64,000 nucleotides of DNA from Alentia gelatinosa (taxonomy: Eukaryota; Annelida; Polychaeta; Phyllodocida; Polynoidae): NCBI GenBank assembly GCA_950022655.1, contig OX465583.1, positions 38,467,360 to 38,531,359 on the forward strand, read 5' to 3'. The position numbers and the translations under genes are program-made. Every line of letters starts with the position of its first letter. Position 1 is the first letter of the stretch. The notes below the pieces were generated by a model. The model worked only from the letters and a program-made list of their open reading frames with translations, did not search any database and was not told the origin of the DNA. This document shows, in pieces, positions 22,030 through 37,000 of the stretch.

Positions 22030-25000
22030 CTAGAATATGAGTCAGACATAAGGTAATTATGAAACTGAGACGGACTGAAATTGAGAAAATTAATTATACG
22101 ACATGTTATGAGTTCGTGAAAATTCAATTTCAAGTTTGACAATTGATAACAAGTCTTGTTTTACATGTTATGAGTTCATGAAAATTATAACAGTCACTTG
22201 GTTAACAGGAATCGTTCCTGAAATTGAAAGTGGGATTAACCTATTTGTGGTTATAAATCCATGTGATTATTACGATTTTTATAACATGTAATTAATAGTA
22301 TTTGAGGTTGTACATGATAATTCCAGTGTGGAATTATGCCGTATGAGGCATGACAACACTTTAAATGCCAGACTGTGGCTTTCCGAGAGGGGGACGACGT
22401 CCCTCTCGGTGGGGAAGGTAGGTGGTCATGCCAGAATTGGTTGACCAGGACCTGTGTTACTGGACCTCCCCCTCAGGGGTCCCCAATGCGAGTGCGTCGT
22501 GCACTGCACCCCACCTAACCCTGTGAAGGGTTGCCCTGGAGACCTCGGGACTGTGAGGAGCCAAGGCCAAACGCATTGCCAAAACAACGACTCGGGCAGT
22601 GAGGGGGAGGCCATTCCGGAGGCGATAAGCTGGGGCGTCTGGGACGCGGGGGCGAGTTCTTGCGTAGTCCTTGTAAGCACGAACCGCACAGAGAGTGCAT
22701 GGGGTCTGCTAAGCACGGGATGGTGAATTGGAGTGGTGGTCCGGAGGAGTGACGGGTCTTGGGTCCACCGAGCCGAGACAAGCATCGCAGTTAGGGTGAC
22801 GATGATGTCAGCGTCTTTGAGGGTATGGGGTCCGCCCCGTGAGGTGGGTGAGGGGGAGAGGATGTTGGAGCCCCTTAAAAATGTGTAGTACATGGTGAGT
22901 ACTGCTAAGTGTAGGACGCGAGCCTGAGGGCCAGCCCGGAGAAGAAAGTCATTTATGATGAGAATTTGAGGGAGGCGGTTGGGGGGGGGGGGGGGGGCAG
23001 AGCCGGAACGTGCCCGAAGAGGCGGTGGACCCCCCCCCCCCCCCCCCCATGGACTGCCTGGAGCTCAGGAGTATCAAATGGGGAGGGGTCTCCGCCGTGC
23101 CTCCTTATCCATGTGTGTGCACCTGACGCATAATTTGCTACGGTAGCCGCGCTCCTGAAGGAATTCGCCAGGCACTGGACGTGGAGGGCCACGTGGGTGA
23201 CCGATGGACGTAGCTTTGGGATAGCTGACCGTAGGCAGAACCATAGATAGGCCGACGCTTGAACTTGGTGATTCTTCTGTGTGAATGGGGCCTCAACGGC
23301 TGCCAGGGACCTCAACTTCTGCGCGTGGAGGACGGAGCCTGCCCCTGGAACAGGTATCGAGAAAGTCGGCTTGGCCGACAACATGAGGTCCGTGGGGGGA
23401 AGGGTGAGGAGGACCGCCAGAGGGATCATGGCCGCCCCATAGGCCAGGACCTTGGCGAGGAAGGAAACGTCGGCTCTGGACACACCTTGTAATTTGTAGG
23501 AGGCGGCTTACAAGGGACCGAAGGCGTGCCCGGCTGATGGTCTTGTGGACCACCAAGGTGCGACAGTCCTGAACAACCTTGCTTAGGCATACCTCTGGAA
23601 TGCGGAGGGTCATAGCTATGCAGTAGAAGTCTATCCCCAGCCATTCCATGCGCTGGGTGGGGGGTGGCATTTTTCCAGGCCTGGCAAAATCAATGTAGGC
23701 TACGGAGACAAAACCCTGACAGCTGAGGAGGTAGGTTACAGCAGAGGTGGTACGCTGGCAGGCTGAGGCTGAGAGGTGGGCCCCAAAGGGGCAACAGATG
23801 TTGAGGTAGAATCGACCCAATGCCTGGATGGACTGGAGGGGGAGGTAGCGTGGGTTGAGACTGAGCTGGCGATAGGCACATGATAAATCGGCCCTCCACA
23901 TCTATGTGGTAGGCCCGATGTCCCTGATGCAGGCCACGAGGTCAGCAACCATAGGCCGAGTGCAGACCTGGGCATAATCCAGGGTGGCGGCCCACCTCCA
24001 ACCTGTCCTTAACGCTGGCGCCAGAGGGGTAGTACATATCGACTATGATGCAGCGTTGGGCCAAGCCGCTCTTATGACGATTCAAGAGGAGTGAGGTGGC
24101 GCACCCAGCCGCGAAAGCGGGGCCGTCGAAAGGGCCGCCAGGCGATGCCTCCATTCTGATATGACCAGGCCCAAGGGCACCGCGATGCGTGCACCGCGAT
24201 AGTTAGGCATGCCTGTAGCAGCAATGCTGGTGTAAGCCTCCTTGTAAAAAATGTGTCTGTCCCAGCAGGGGCCGTGGGGGCTGGCCAGAGGGTGCAGACC
24301 ATGATGGCATAGAGGCCGTAGGCGTAGGTAAGGCACTCTAACAACTGGGTCGCTACCGTGAAGGGGATCGGTTGCCATCACGGGGACCCTGCCCCCCCCC
24401 CCCCCCCCCTCGCGATGAAGCTGGTGGGGCTGGAGCCCGCGACAGTGCCCGGGCCACTAGCAGCAGAAGTGACATGATCAGTGGCGTCCCCTATCGATGC
24501 CGTGCTTGCGACGACACTGGTGGCACTGCCTTGCATATCCTTACTAACGTTGCCGCCGAAGCCGGCGGTGGCACCATCGGGAACAGGATGATCTTTATCT
24601 CGAACACTATCACACAACAGTGGCCCCCACCGGCCAACGGACTGGGGGGCGAGAACTACGGCCACCTCTTGCAAACAGGCTTTGGGGGCTTCCACTACGG
24701 CCCCGATGTGCCAACGGGCAACTTGCCAAAGGGCGTCGGGAGTGTGCAGTTGTTTTTCCCGGGAGCAGCAGGATATCTGGGAGGGGGGATTGAGGGAGAT
24801 CAACCGGCGCCGGCCGGCCTACTGGCGAAAAAACTTGGCCTGTGCCGGGAGGGCCTGACTTGGGGCCTTAGCCTGAGCCGAGGTATCACATCCTTCATTT
24901 TTCTGTTTGGTGCAGCAGGCACACTGAGAGAGGGGGCACTCAGGCCTACCTCCCTGTCTTTCTTTCTGTTCATAGGTTTATTGTGACCGTCTCTGCCCCA

Positions 25001-28000
25001 CATATACTTGGGAAACCGTAACTCACATGAGATGTATCTTTGAATCATCAAACCAGGCCTGCCGTAGGCGGCCCTCCTCGATGGCTGCGAACACTTGCTC
25101 AGACCATCGCCTCACTTGAGAGAAGTCAAAATCACGTGAATCCTCTACTACTTTGTTGATATGCTTGCAGAGGGGGGAATGAAAGAGGGGGGAAAGAGGG
25201 TCTTCTAGCACGCGAAATAATCCCCAACAATATTCCGCCAAGTACAGCTCCTTCATCTTTGTTTTGGCCCTCTCCAGACCTCTAAAGACATATTTATGTG
25301 CAAAGAATGAGGGGGGGGGGGTACCTGAGTCAGAGAAGCGAACCGTAGTCGATTCCAGTATTTGCCAGACTGTACACTATGTCTTGATCTGAGGGTGAGG
25401 GGTGGACTGTTGTCAGGAATGCTGAGGCCGTTCCGGGAGTGCGAAGTGCCTGGATCACTGATGTCACATGATCCGTCGCTTGTGCGACCCGCGCTTGACT
25501 GGACAGACCGTCATCCGAGAGCACTGAGGGGGCGCTGGCGCAAGCCGGGGGAGGGCACTCATATTCACCCGAGGAGTTGCGGTCTTTATAATCCTGAGGA
25601 GTTTGTTATCTTCAGCAAGTGATAACGAATCTCGACCGTTGGTAGTGTCTTTTGCAGAGTCTTTTGTGGCTTGAGTTAGGTGTAACAGTGTTTTAGCTTA
25701 TAGTTCTATATATAAGACTTTACTCCTATATTTAAATGTAGTGTTCTGTAACATCCTGGTGCAAACCCATAATCAAATAATTGATGGATTCTGAGCTGTT
25801 CTACAGAAACTCATCCTGCAGCGACAAGCACTGTTCCAGGAAAAGGCAGCGGGAAACATCCGTGAGCCAGTGTGTGAGTCATGGTGAGACAGCTTTACCG
25901 GGAGTCACTTGTAGGGAAAACCCATCTTGAAGGTGATGTCGTAATCTATTTTTAGAAACATTACAGTGCTCTCTGAATATTAAATGTACCCAGTATATAA
26001 GGGAGGACAGTCTTGAGATGAAGAGAGAAGACTAGCCGTGACCATCAGAGTAAGACCAGCCGTGAAGTCAGCTATTATTGCCATAGAGCTTGGATAATAA
26101 TTGGGACCACTCTACAAGCAGCCATGTGACGGGACATCCTCTATGCTGGAACTACTGCAACCAATGGGACTTGTGTGTGCAATACTGTGAACTACAGTCA
26201 GTGTTAAATATTGTGCCATGTAGGATTGACAAAGGACTGCTGTGTATTTGTGCTGAATATTCATAGCTACTGTATCACTGGATATTGTACCTTGATGTGG
26301 ATTATATCAATATCTCCCCAGATTATGTTGTTCATTGGATCTTATCTTATGCTCTACATTAAACATCTAAAAGCTCCATCTTCTAGTTATTCCTGTAACC
26401 GGGAACATTACAAGTAGCTAGGTTACATAGGCCTTGCTCTGCGGTCGTTGGGGGCGACCCAGAACACGGTGCCCTGAGGAGATGCCGCCATGTTTGATCT
26501 TTCTGTGATCTGTGCTAACGCCCTTCATATATCTGCAAATTTCTCATTGAGGGCGTCCAGCCTCCTCTCCATCGCTGTCTCAGTCGCTTCTTACACTGCA
26601 CGAAACTAACCACTTTACATATATATGCGAATGTCGTATATAGGTATGCTTTTGCATATACAAAGTCGTACTATTCCCCGTATTTCCTCACCTGTAGGCG
26701 CCTGATTCATATATACTCCGGATTCATATATACGCCTGATTCTGTTGTATTTACACCACTATCCAATAGTTCCAATCTCTGCCACTTGGGGACACCACTG
26801 TTAGCATATTTCATTTTCCATTAGTCATTAAGTGCTTGGTATATGGAAAATTCAATCTTAAATTATCAATTCTTATTATAAAATTGTTCTAAAATCTCTT
26901 CATTAAATACGTACAATAAACCACGGACTTGGAAGACCTGGATTGGCAACTGGCCATGTCTGGTGTGTAGATGATCGTCTCGGCATTGTTTTAGGGTTCT
27001 TATAGTGGCCGCTATAACGCTACCGTCGCCGGACCGATAGTTCCAGTTCTGGCCACCAGAAGTATAGGGTTTGATTTAGCCATAACAGCCATAATCAGCC
27101 CACTTACAGCCATAATCTTTACTGTCCCATTTAGGTACATATCCGAAATCGTTGATGAAATAGTTCATTAAGGCCTGGTGAGGTAGAAATAATTTTAAAA
27201 TCTTGATTTCCCAGGTCAACACCCTGAAAATGAGTCTATTCTGAGTCCCAGCCCAACCCAAAGTGACCCAAAATCTGCCAATTGTTTGGAACCCCCCACA
27301 CATAACTTTTGCTGTTCTATATCAGAACTATGTTGGAATCGTTGATGAAATAGTTCATTAAGGCTTGGTGAGATAGGAATATTTTCAAAATCTTGGTTTC
27401 CCAAGTCGTATTTTCTGAAAATGGCTGAAATCTGCCTGCCGACCCCAGTCAAAGTCAGACAAATTCTGCCAATTGTCTGGAACCTAAACATTTTGATTGT
27501 TATTCATTTATAATTGCACGCTAATTCATCTATGATGAACATCCTATTTGCTCCTAGTTCTCAATTACCGTGAATTTTCAAGTCACCTCAATGCAAAGCC
27601 AATGAGCTTCTAAAACCCACAAAGTAGGAAGTACATCCTTATCTTATATTTTGATGTAAATGATCTTTTGAATTTCCTATTAGTGACATGATTTATATAT
27701 ATATATAGACTATTATGTAATTACATAAATTTCAGTATAATTTGAAGTATATGCAATATCTTTAAGGATGAGAGTGATCTTACAAGGCTTGTTAAAGGGT
27801 GCATCTAAGTTATATTGGTTCGCCATTGATGACATTGCATGCCAGAACTCCTTCAATAACCGGGGACTTATTTGAGTAAATACACTCTATATAATCAGGG
27901 ATTAGGTATTTTGTTCCCCTGTTAAATGAATGGTAAATAGAAGGATTTGCATACAGAGGTGAACTACTCACCAAAGGCCGCGGCGTGTATGGCCATGAAG

Positions 28001-31000
28001 ACAGTCAGTTTCAGGGCACTGGTGCCGAGTGTAAGGAGAATGATCCCTACCGTTGTCAGTATAAGAGATCCTATAAGACTGTAGATTGGCATATTGTCCT
28101 TGATAGACGCTATTAATATGAACAGAAGTTGACCTGCCAGGTTAGCTATCCCACATACAGACATGACTCTTGCTGTCGCAGGCAGAGAGAGCCCGACTTC
28201 CTTGGCCTTCATGGGAACGTACACAAATGGGACAGTGCACACTGAATAGCTCAAGAACACACCAAGGATTGATAGTACGCATACTGCATCCGAAAACACT
28301 GGGAAGGAGGGTAAAAACCTATGGACACATCTCCTCCGCCATGTGACCTCTGAGGTTGTATCATCTTTCACTTCCAGACATTCACTGAGCTCTTTATCAG
28401 GTGATCTTGCAGAAATGTTTTCTTCCTTCTGGTGTTTCTCGTCTGGGGGGAATAGAAGCATACCAAAAGGAACGGTCTGCAGGAGGAGTCCAGACAGGAT
28501 GATGAGAGTGCCCCGCCAGCCGTACATACCCATCGCCCACCTGGCAACAAATATGGTATTTAACATAGTTAAATCTGCCTACAGTGTACTCAACCTTACC
28601 CAGGAGGGGAAATAAATATGGAAGTAGCATGGTCGTGTTATTTTTCTATTGGGTCCTATAAATGTCATTGGTCCTACGTTCATATTGTTATTGCAATTCA
28701 TAATAGTAACAGGCAGGTCTATATGGTTAAAACAGACAACGAATCAAGTATCATCTTAAGTTATTCGATATTTTCTCAGGCAAAATGATTTATGAATTGC
28801 CTGTTCCACTTAAGAATACCATCAGAATGCACAGAGCTGATATCATAATCACTGCTATGTCATGGCAAGGTAATAAAGGCAGTAGAATTCACTTGTTTAT
28901 TTCTGAAAGTCGCATTTGTCAGTTTTAGTGCCTTTTGAAAAGTGTTCTGCACAATATATTCACATACTCGACCTACACATGACGTCAACCATTAACTTTC
29001 ATATAGTTCCCTTCACCAGCTTCCCCTTCTTCCCCAAATGTCAACCACACCACATATATACAATCGCTAGATCCAAAGATATTTATCTACCTAATCACAC
29101 CTATCTTATTTCATCATCGTGCATCGCGAATTACTATATATTGCTTTTTATTGAATGGAATGCCATGAATTACCTACCATAAAATTCACTCAACAGCTGT
29201 TGTTTTATCAGTCTTGGTATAGATATAAAATAACTCTATAAAATCAGCTTTGAACTACTTACTCAATGATCCTTGGTATGACAAACAATCCTGTACCACT
29301 TCCCATTATTCCGATGCCGCAGGCGAGCGCCCTCCTACGGCGGGTGTGCCGCTGAATACTCAAGGCACTAGGCATCATAAGGTAACCAAGTCCAAGCCCT
29401 AAATTTCTCAAAGAAGCAAGGCACCATCAAAGCTCATGATTTTCATTTGATAACACAAGGCTGCTGTCCAATATATGTCAATTCATTTCATTATTGACCT
29501 TTACATTTTGTTGATTTATTTTGGAATTTACATGTTTGATAGTCAATAGAGAATTCTATCATTTATCTAACATGGTGATTATATTTTGCTTCTTTACAAT
29601 GCAACCTTATTGGTTATATAACGTGTTAAAATGAGTCAAAAATCATCAAAAGATATCAACTAACTCAATTAACTCCAGCAATGGGATTTGTACCGCAAAT
29701 AACACACAGATATTAAATCCTATGTCATTTTAAGTGATGCAAGTTTAATGGAGTTCTCTATTTCTCCTAAAGGTAAGGACATTACCAGTAATGACACCAC
29801 ATGTTAGGCTCATCTGAAAGGTGTTGACGGTGAAAGCTGAACAGAGAAGGCCTAGTGAACTCAGCAGTCCGCCTATAACACCTGTCACCTGTGTCCCGTA
29901 TCGCTCGATGCATGGGCTGCTCAGTATTCCTGTCAATATATCAAATACATTGGAGAGATGGTGCAAACAAATGCAGTCAATATAGAGGAGATTAAACCCA
30001 AAATAGTAAAATGTTGGTGTTCCATAGCAACTAATGATATTAAAGATAAATGATGACTAACACAGAGAGGGAAGTTGATATGGAAAAGTTTATTGAATAT
30101 ATAGTAAAGCAATGAAAAGCTATACTATACAATGATACCCGACTCCATGGTGCAAATTAAAGGGTATGAAATAATAACAGTGGATAGGAATTGGAAAGAG
30201 GAGGGCATAAATACTATCGAAACAGGAGGCGGTGTGGCCATTTATGTACGAGAAGGTTTAGACTACGAAGTTGTAAAGGATGATCATTTGAATCACTCTG
30301 AAATAACGATAGAATCGTTATGGATACAACTAAGTAGACCTAATAGAAAATCACTTTTTATAGCAGCAATATATAGACCCCGGGATAGATTTGAATAAAA
30401 GGGATATCATATTGATAGGTGATTTCAATGTTAATTGGTTAGATAAAGGTAATGAATAAGTGAAGGAAATCAAAACATGGTTTAAGGCACATGGACTCTT
30501 ATAGATTGTTCATGAACCAACTAGAAGCAATGAAAATATTCAAACTTGTATTGACTGGATAGTAACCAACCTTCCTCATCGTAAAATGGAGGGTATATCA
30601 TCAGCTAGTATAAGTGATTTTTCAGGGAATGAACAGAGGGGATACAACAATAGCTATTTTTATAGATTTATCAAAGGCATTTGATACCGTTAATCATTTC
30701 ATATAAATCAAACAACTAAAATTAATGGGGATCAGAGGGCAAATATTATCGTGGATCGAGAACTATCTAAACGGGAGGGCTCAGAAAACCTTTGTAAATG
30801 GGAAAATATCTGAACTGATAATCTGTGGAGTGCCCCAGGGTTCTATTTTGGTCCCGTTCTTTTTTCTGATCTATGTGAATGATATGGTTGATGTTGTGAA
30901 CAACACAAGCATCTGCTTATGCAGAAGATACGGTGTTGTATTCCCAGGGTAAATCAATTGAAACAATGGCAAATGACATGCAAAATGACCTGAATAATAT

Positions 31001-34000
31001 TAATACATGGTGTCAACAAAACAATCTAACTGTGAACAAAAGCAAAACTAAATACATGATATTCGATTGTTGTAAAACGCAATTGTCCCTTAATAAAGTT
31101 AATAAATAAAAAAAAATAAAAAATAAAATAAAAAACCAAAAGAGCTGGACCATTTACAGATAAAGATGACAGAATTAGACATTGATAGAATCTTTATTTT
31201 TAAATATTTAGGGATAGCATTGGATCCTCAATTGAAATTCAACAAACATGTAGAAAATAGCATCAAAATGGCATCACACAAAGTTTATCTATTAGTTAAA
31301 ATTCGAAAATATATTGATGTAAAAACAGCATTACTCTTGTATAAGACGATGGTTATACCGTACTTAGATTATGGTGATCTTTTTATTGGGAACTCGAGTG
31401 TTAGAAAGCTGAACCAACTCCGATGGTTGCAAAACAAAATTTTATGAATTGTATATAAAACTAACACAAATATTAATATCTTGGAACTGCACAAAAAAGC
31501 TAAAATGCCATTTTTGGACAAAAGAAGAGACTGTCATCTGTTAAATTATATGGTTGGTCATAAAAATGACCTGCAATTGATTAAAACGAATAAACGACAC
31601 GGGCATCTGAAAGTCTACTGTATAACGTTGTTAGACCAACGATTGAAGGTTACAAATCAAGTGCGATTTTTATAGAGGTGCATTTCTATGGAATGGATTA
31701 AAACCTGCAGTTAAAGATATTGTTGAGTTAAAGAATTTTAAGAAGAAAATAAAAAAAGACACATTGACTAGGTTAGAAAGTCAATATTGATGATTGTTCT
31801 CCTCCAGAGGGTTCTGCTAACTCATATTTTTATATATCTATTGTCTTGTATTAGAAAATAGTATTCCAATGATTGTATTAAAAGATATAATGACACCAAT
31901 ACTACATTATCGGAAAGGACAGTATTACCGAATAACTCAGAACCAATTATGGACATCAACTGTGGACACTGAGTATTGGTGAAGTTACCTATTAACTATC
32001 GATATATTTAACAATGGACTGCAGCCATAGGCTGCCAACGAACTTCTTGTTGGTTTGGATTTTGTTATGGTGATGGGTATTTATGTTAAAAGGATAATAT
32101 CCTAATGTTGGAGAAAATGATGTAATGAGTGTACCAAAAACTGTGAGGGCACTTATACCGGCAAAAGCTGAAGTCTTCACAGTATAAAGACACAAATAAA
32201 CAAAATCAAAAAGATTGCCAGGGCAATTGAGACAGTCACTCGTAAAACCCTTGAAGGCTGAGGGAAATGTGGACTGAAAGTTATTGTTGCTTTTGGGTGG
32301 GTGGGTGGTTCCGTAGTGAGTAGCGAAGCATGAGAGAGTGAGGCCGAGTGCACGCAGTCAGGAGCGATGACCCAGAAGTCACATGACTCACGGGGGATGG
32401 TGAGGTCCTTGTCTCTCGGGGACTGGTGTTGTATGCACATGTCTGGCGTCATTGGCAATGTCTCCCTTTCTCCCACTACTGCATTAGCTCTAACTCCCCT
32501 TAACCATTATGACTAACGTGGAGAGAAGCTAATATGGAAATATTTATTGAATAAATAGTGAAGCAATCAATATTTCTCCTTAGAGGCCTATTCCACCAAA
32601 AAGGCCCTCAGCAGGCGGGTTTTTGCCCTCCAGCCGGCATTTGCTGCCGGGGCCGGCCACCCGGCCGCCCCTAAACCCCTAAATTTTCCAAGCTGTTCCA
32701 TCAAAGCCGCACGAGGCGACCAACAGGGGTACACAAGGCGCCGGGCAAGCGCCCATAGAGCCGGCCGGACCCGGTGCAGCGATACACTTGCAGCGGGTTT
32801 GCTATTGCCGTCTGGTGGATGTTGGCGGCATTAACTTGTGCAAGCCGAGTTCTCTATTGATCCGATAGGCGGCGCAGCGTGCGGCGATACACTATGATGC
32901 TCTGAACCCGCGAAAGTCGCGTATCGAGCGGAGCAGTGTGTCAGCGTGTCGGAATTTGTACGGGAACGGTCAGAAAACATGAAATAATCGCGGAATTACA
33001 GGTCAAATCAAACAATGAAGGTAAATAAAGATAAGGATTGATGTTATGAATGTGTATATTTTGCCCAAACTGCGACAACTGTCCAAAATATCGGTGTCCG
33101 CGTATCGGGATACCGTCCGCGGGCCTGTCAGCTCAATATTGACAGTGTATATCATAGTATATGCGGGCGAGCGGTCAACGCGCGCCCGGGGAACAGCTCT
33201 CCGCGTCACTCTCGATGTAGCTCTTGGCACGCCAGCCGGCCTGCCGGGGGCTTAAAATTAAATGAATCAGTTTTCCTCTGGCAGGGCTTGCGGGGGACGT
33301 TGCGCTCATAATGCCCGGCCGCCCGCCCGAACTTCTCTGTGGTTATCACTATATTTTGGTGGAACACCTCCAAAATTGGCTATTGCACCGAGTATTGTCC
33401 CCGGCCGCCGGCCGCCGGCCACCAACAGGTCAGCCGATACTGCCCGGCTACGGGGTTTTGGAGGCCGGTGGCCGGCAGGGGCCGGCCGTGAGGGGCCTGT
33501 GAGCTCTCATGAGCTGTTCCACCAAGCAGATTATCGCCGGCGGCGGGAGGTTTGGGCCGGCTATTGCCGCCGATCGCCAATAGGCGACCACAAGGGGCCT
33601 GGCCTGGGATTGTGCCTCCTTGGTGGAATAGGCGTGTTAGGCAGTTGCCAGAGCAATTGAGAAAGTTACTCGCAAATGCCAAAGTCCGACGTGAGGGCGA
33701 TCGCGACAATTGTGGAAGAGTGGGCCATGATGAAGGTCCTGAGTGATGCTATGGAGGCCCATGTGCCATGGTGCTGGAGTGCGGCATCCAGGGCTCCGTA
33801 AAGAGCTGCCTGTAGGGAGCCCATGTGCCGTATGAAGTGAAGAGAGACCCTAAAGGCATGGAGGACTCCACTGATGCAAGGGCAGCCTGCAGGACGGCTG
33901 TGAGAGCTTTGGCTGTCAGACGGCGCCCCGCAAGGTTCAGGAAGGCATAGGCCCCTGGCGATGCTAGCTGGGCATGGACATAGGCCACCCAGGCCATGGC

Positions 34001-37000
34001 AGGGCAACCATATGAGCCCGGGAGCCGTGGGACCACCAGTGAAAGAGGAAGATTCAAGGTGCACTTAGAGTCTTGGATGAATGAAGGAGGATAGTGAGGC
34101 CTTGATGAGAGGGGATGACGCCCTTCACGGGCACCAGGTTTGATGCCCTGAGGAGGGTGATGTAACCTACCAGCACGGCCGCCTTGGGCACGAGGGCCGG
34201 TGGGCCGGCTCAGTCGATGTAGGAGCATAGGATACAGACTTCTGAGGTTCTGAGGAGAGGAGGAGTGCAGGTCGGGACATGCCATATCAGGTTGTCTACG
34301 ACCAGAGTGACCATGAGGGTGTGCGGAGAGTCAAAGCTGGCGGTCGACCTTCCCATGAGGGTAACCCACGTACGAGCCCCCGAGGTGTAGTTTCTCCAGG
34401 AGCCTGGATGCAGTAGCGCAGGTAGATGCATGCTTGCTTCTCCTGGTTGGTGGCTGTAGACCGAGTGACTGCTACCTGGAGGAGCGAGCATTTGTCACCC
34501 AAGGTGTCGCAACCAATGACAATTGTGGACATGTCTTACACCCCTGTGACCGCGGGAGCATACCCTGTGCGCCTCGGGACATTGCACCTACCACACCCCT
34601 GCCATCTCCGTGTCCTGCTGCCACTGGGATTCGTACTTGTGTCCCACACACCCCAGCAGCCCGTCGGGGGTCCGAGAACTTTTCTACATTATATTTAACT
34701 GCACTATGGCATTACAAAAGATGTATTAATGTGATTACTTTTTGCTGATCGGAATTATTAAATTAATTAATGTTGCCACACTTTCAAATATTCAAAGAAC
34801 AACTTGATTCAGTAACTGAGACTCAAATGTAAAGTCGGCACCATATACGGAAACAGAGTTTGCCATATAAGGTCATATGCAAAGTGGTTTGGCACTTGAA
34901 AAGGGAGCGTATAAAAAAAGGCAAACCCATCATGTAGCCATTGCATAACATTTTATGCAGAGCAGGACGGACTTGCACATCCAAGTCTATGAGCATTTGC
35001 ATCCCGTTTGATGAGATACAGACGCTGCATTCTGTGGTGTGGCATTAGATGCAGCACAGCTTTGATGGATTTTTTGCACCGATATACTTCCATAAATCCG
35101 TTTGATTACACTCCTTAAAACGAAACCCTGTTTTCGTGTATTGTTATAAAACTAAATAGGCTTAGTGGCCTATTCCACCAAAAAGGCCCTCAGCAGGCGG
35201 GTTTTTGCCCTCCAGCCGGCTATTGCTGCCGGGGCCGGCCGCCTGGCCGCCCCTAAACCCCTAAATTCCCCGAGCTGTTCCACCAAAGCCCCACGAGGCG
35301 ACCAACAGGCGTACACAAGGTGCCCGGCGAACGCTCATAGAGCCGGCCGGACCCTGCGCGGCGATACACTATCAGCTTAATATTGACGGTGCGGCGATAC
35401 ACTATCAGCTCAATATTGACGGTGTATATCGTAGTATATGCCGGCGAGCGGTCAACGTGCGCCCGGGGAACAGCTCTCCGTGTCACTCTCGATGTTGCTC
35501 TTTGCACGCCCGCTGGCCCGCCGGGGGCTTAAAATCAAATGAATCAGTTTTCCTCTGGCTTGCGGGGGACGTCGCGCTCATAATGCTCGGCCGCCCGCCC
35601 GGCCTTCTCTGTGGTTATCACTATATTTTGGTGGAATACCTCCAAAATGGGTTATTACACTGAGTATTGTCCCCGGCCGCTGGCCGGCGGCCACCAACAG
35701 GTCAGCCGATACTGCCCGGCTACGGGGTTTTGGGGGCACGGTGGCCAGCAGGGGCCGGCCTTTGTGGGGCCTGTGAGGTCTCATGAGCTGTTTCACCAAG
35801 CAGATTTTCAACGCCGGCGGAAGGTTTGGGCCGGCCAAGACCCCAAATTTTCATTTCCGCTGCCCCCCCCCCCCCGTAAACATTTGTTTTATTGTTTTAT
35901 CTTGTAGATCCATCCTTCTAGTTAACATTTCCACTTGTTGTCGCTCTGGCAAGTGGTCAGATTACCATGACAACAGCTGTTGAAGAGACCTCCCATCAAA
36001 ATGCCTGAACGCCTATAATTCTGGTTGCTGAAAACCATTACTTGGTTCTGTGATCTTTTACGTATTACAATGACTCATTAGATTAGACTTTGGTATTGGA
36101 CTCCATAGTCTGGTCCTGTGTGGACTCAGTGCAGCAATCAGAATCAAAATATATCTTCTCAGTGGCCTACAGCAGCCTTTTTCATGTGTGTACTATTAAT
36201 GTCCCCTTTACAAATCTGCAATTTTCCACATATTTGTTTCCTCAATAATTTAAAGACTATATAATCTTTTGATATGCATTTTACTACTATCTGACCATAT
36301 TGTAGTATCCCTTAAGAACATTTTGAGGTATTTTAAGGTTTTTTCTATATCAGGTTCCGGGTATATTACCGATTTTGATACCCCTGCCGCTCATGTTTTT
36401 TTACATACCTGAGAATCAGTACTGAAAACATATGGTGTCTAAAGGCTATGTTACCGTGTTCTGGCATCCCTTAGACACATTTTAAGCTATTGTTTAGTGT
36501 TCTGTGATCTCTTGCAGATTCTGCGGCAGTTTCTCTGATAATTTTGGGTATTTCTACATCCTGTGATGAAAACAAGTTCTGTAGTAGCTCTATGATGGTC
36601 TTAAATAAAGGGGTGTTCCATTGACATCCATAAATTTGATAACATTAGTCACAGTGTTGGGCCTCTGCTGCACATATTCATGCATACCAACAACATGTAG
36701 TGCCAACCGACACTGTTTGCAGGGATCGAACAAAAGACAATTAATTGAATTTCAATTTTTATGAATTTAGCCGGCAGTAATGTTTTGATTGTAAGTAATA
36801 CCGAAAGCTAGTTGAACATTCACTTGGCATTTGTAACAGACTGCATTAGTGCATTCTACCTGCCAAGACAAGGCTTTCTCTGTTCTCTGGTGCCAAACTT
36901 TGGGGTATCCATTCCTGAGAGTGGTAATCGGTGATCCCAAAAATATTTGCAGAATATTTAACTGTACTGTGGCATTTCGGAAGATTTATCTCCTGATCGA

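Larger units (their letters stand above)
22426..25622 (-). mobile_element. Degraded YR retrotransposon 2 (intron 4)
   Basis: On the minus strand, Gag-like, RT and tyrosine recombinase segments occur in the same order as in the intact element at 38491-43953, and they are homologous to it region by region. Many frameshifts, stops and homopolymer runs (G and C tracts near 22981, 23031, 24391 and 25311) break every frame. The recombinase is truncated before its HxxR box. Terminal split repeats were not recognised. The sequence differs enough from the copy at 38.5 kb to be a separate family. Confidence 0.8.
30125..31795 (+). mobile_element. LINE relic 1 (intron 1)
   Basis: A plus-strand non-LTR retrotransposon lies within intron 1, opposite to the host gene. 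An AP-endonuclease fragment is followed, after a large internal deletion near 30630, by RT palm and thumb segments. It is broken by stops, frameshifts and an A/T-rich expansion at about 31100-31135. The clade cannot be fixed; the GVPQGSILVP-type motif fits CR1/Jockey-like groups. Confidence 0.82.

Noticed and set aside
22953..23060. Poly-G and poly-C tracts as a designed or regulatory G-quadruplex
   Set aside because: They lie inside a decayed element's coding region and look like homopolymer expansion or assembly slippage.
24372..24986. Plus-strand 204-codon frame with Gly/Pro-rich sequence
   Set aside because: It lies opposite the degraded Gag of YR element 2 and reflects GC-rich antisense sequence; no motif.
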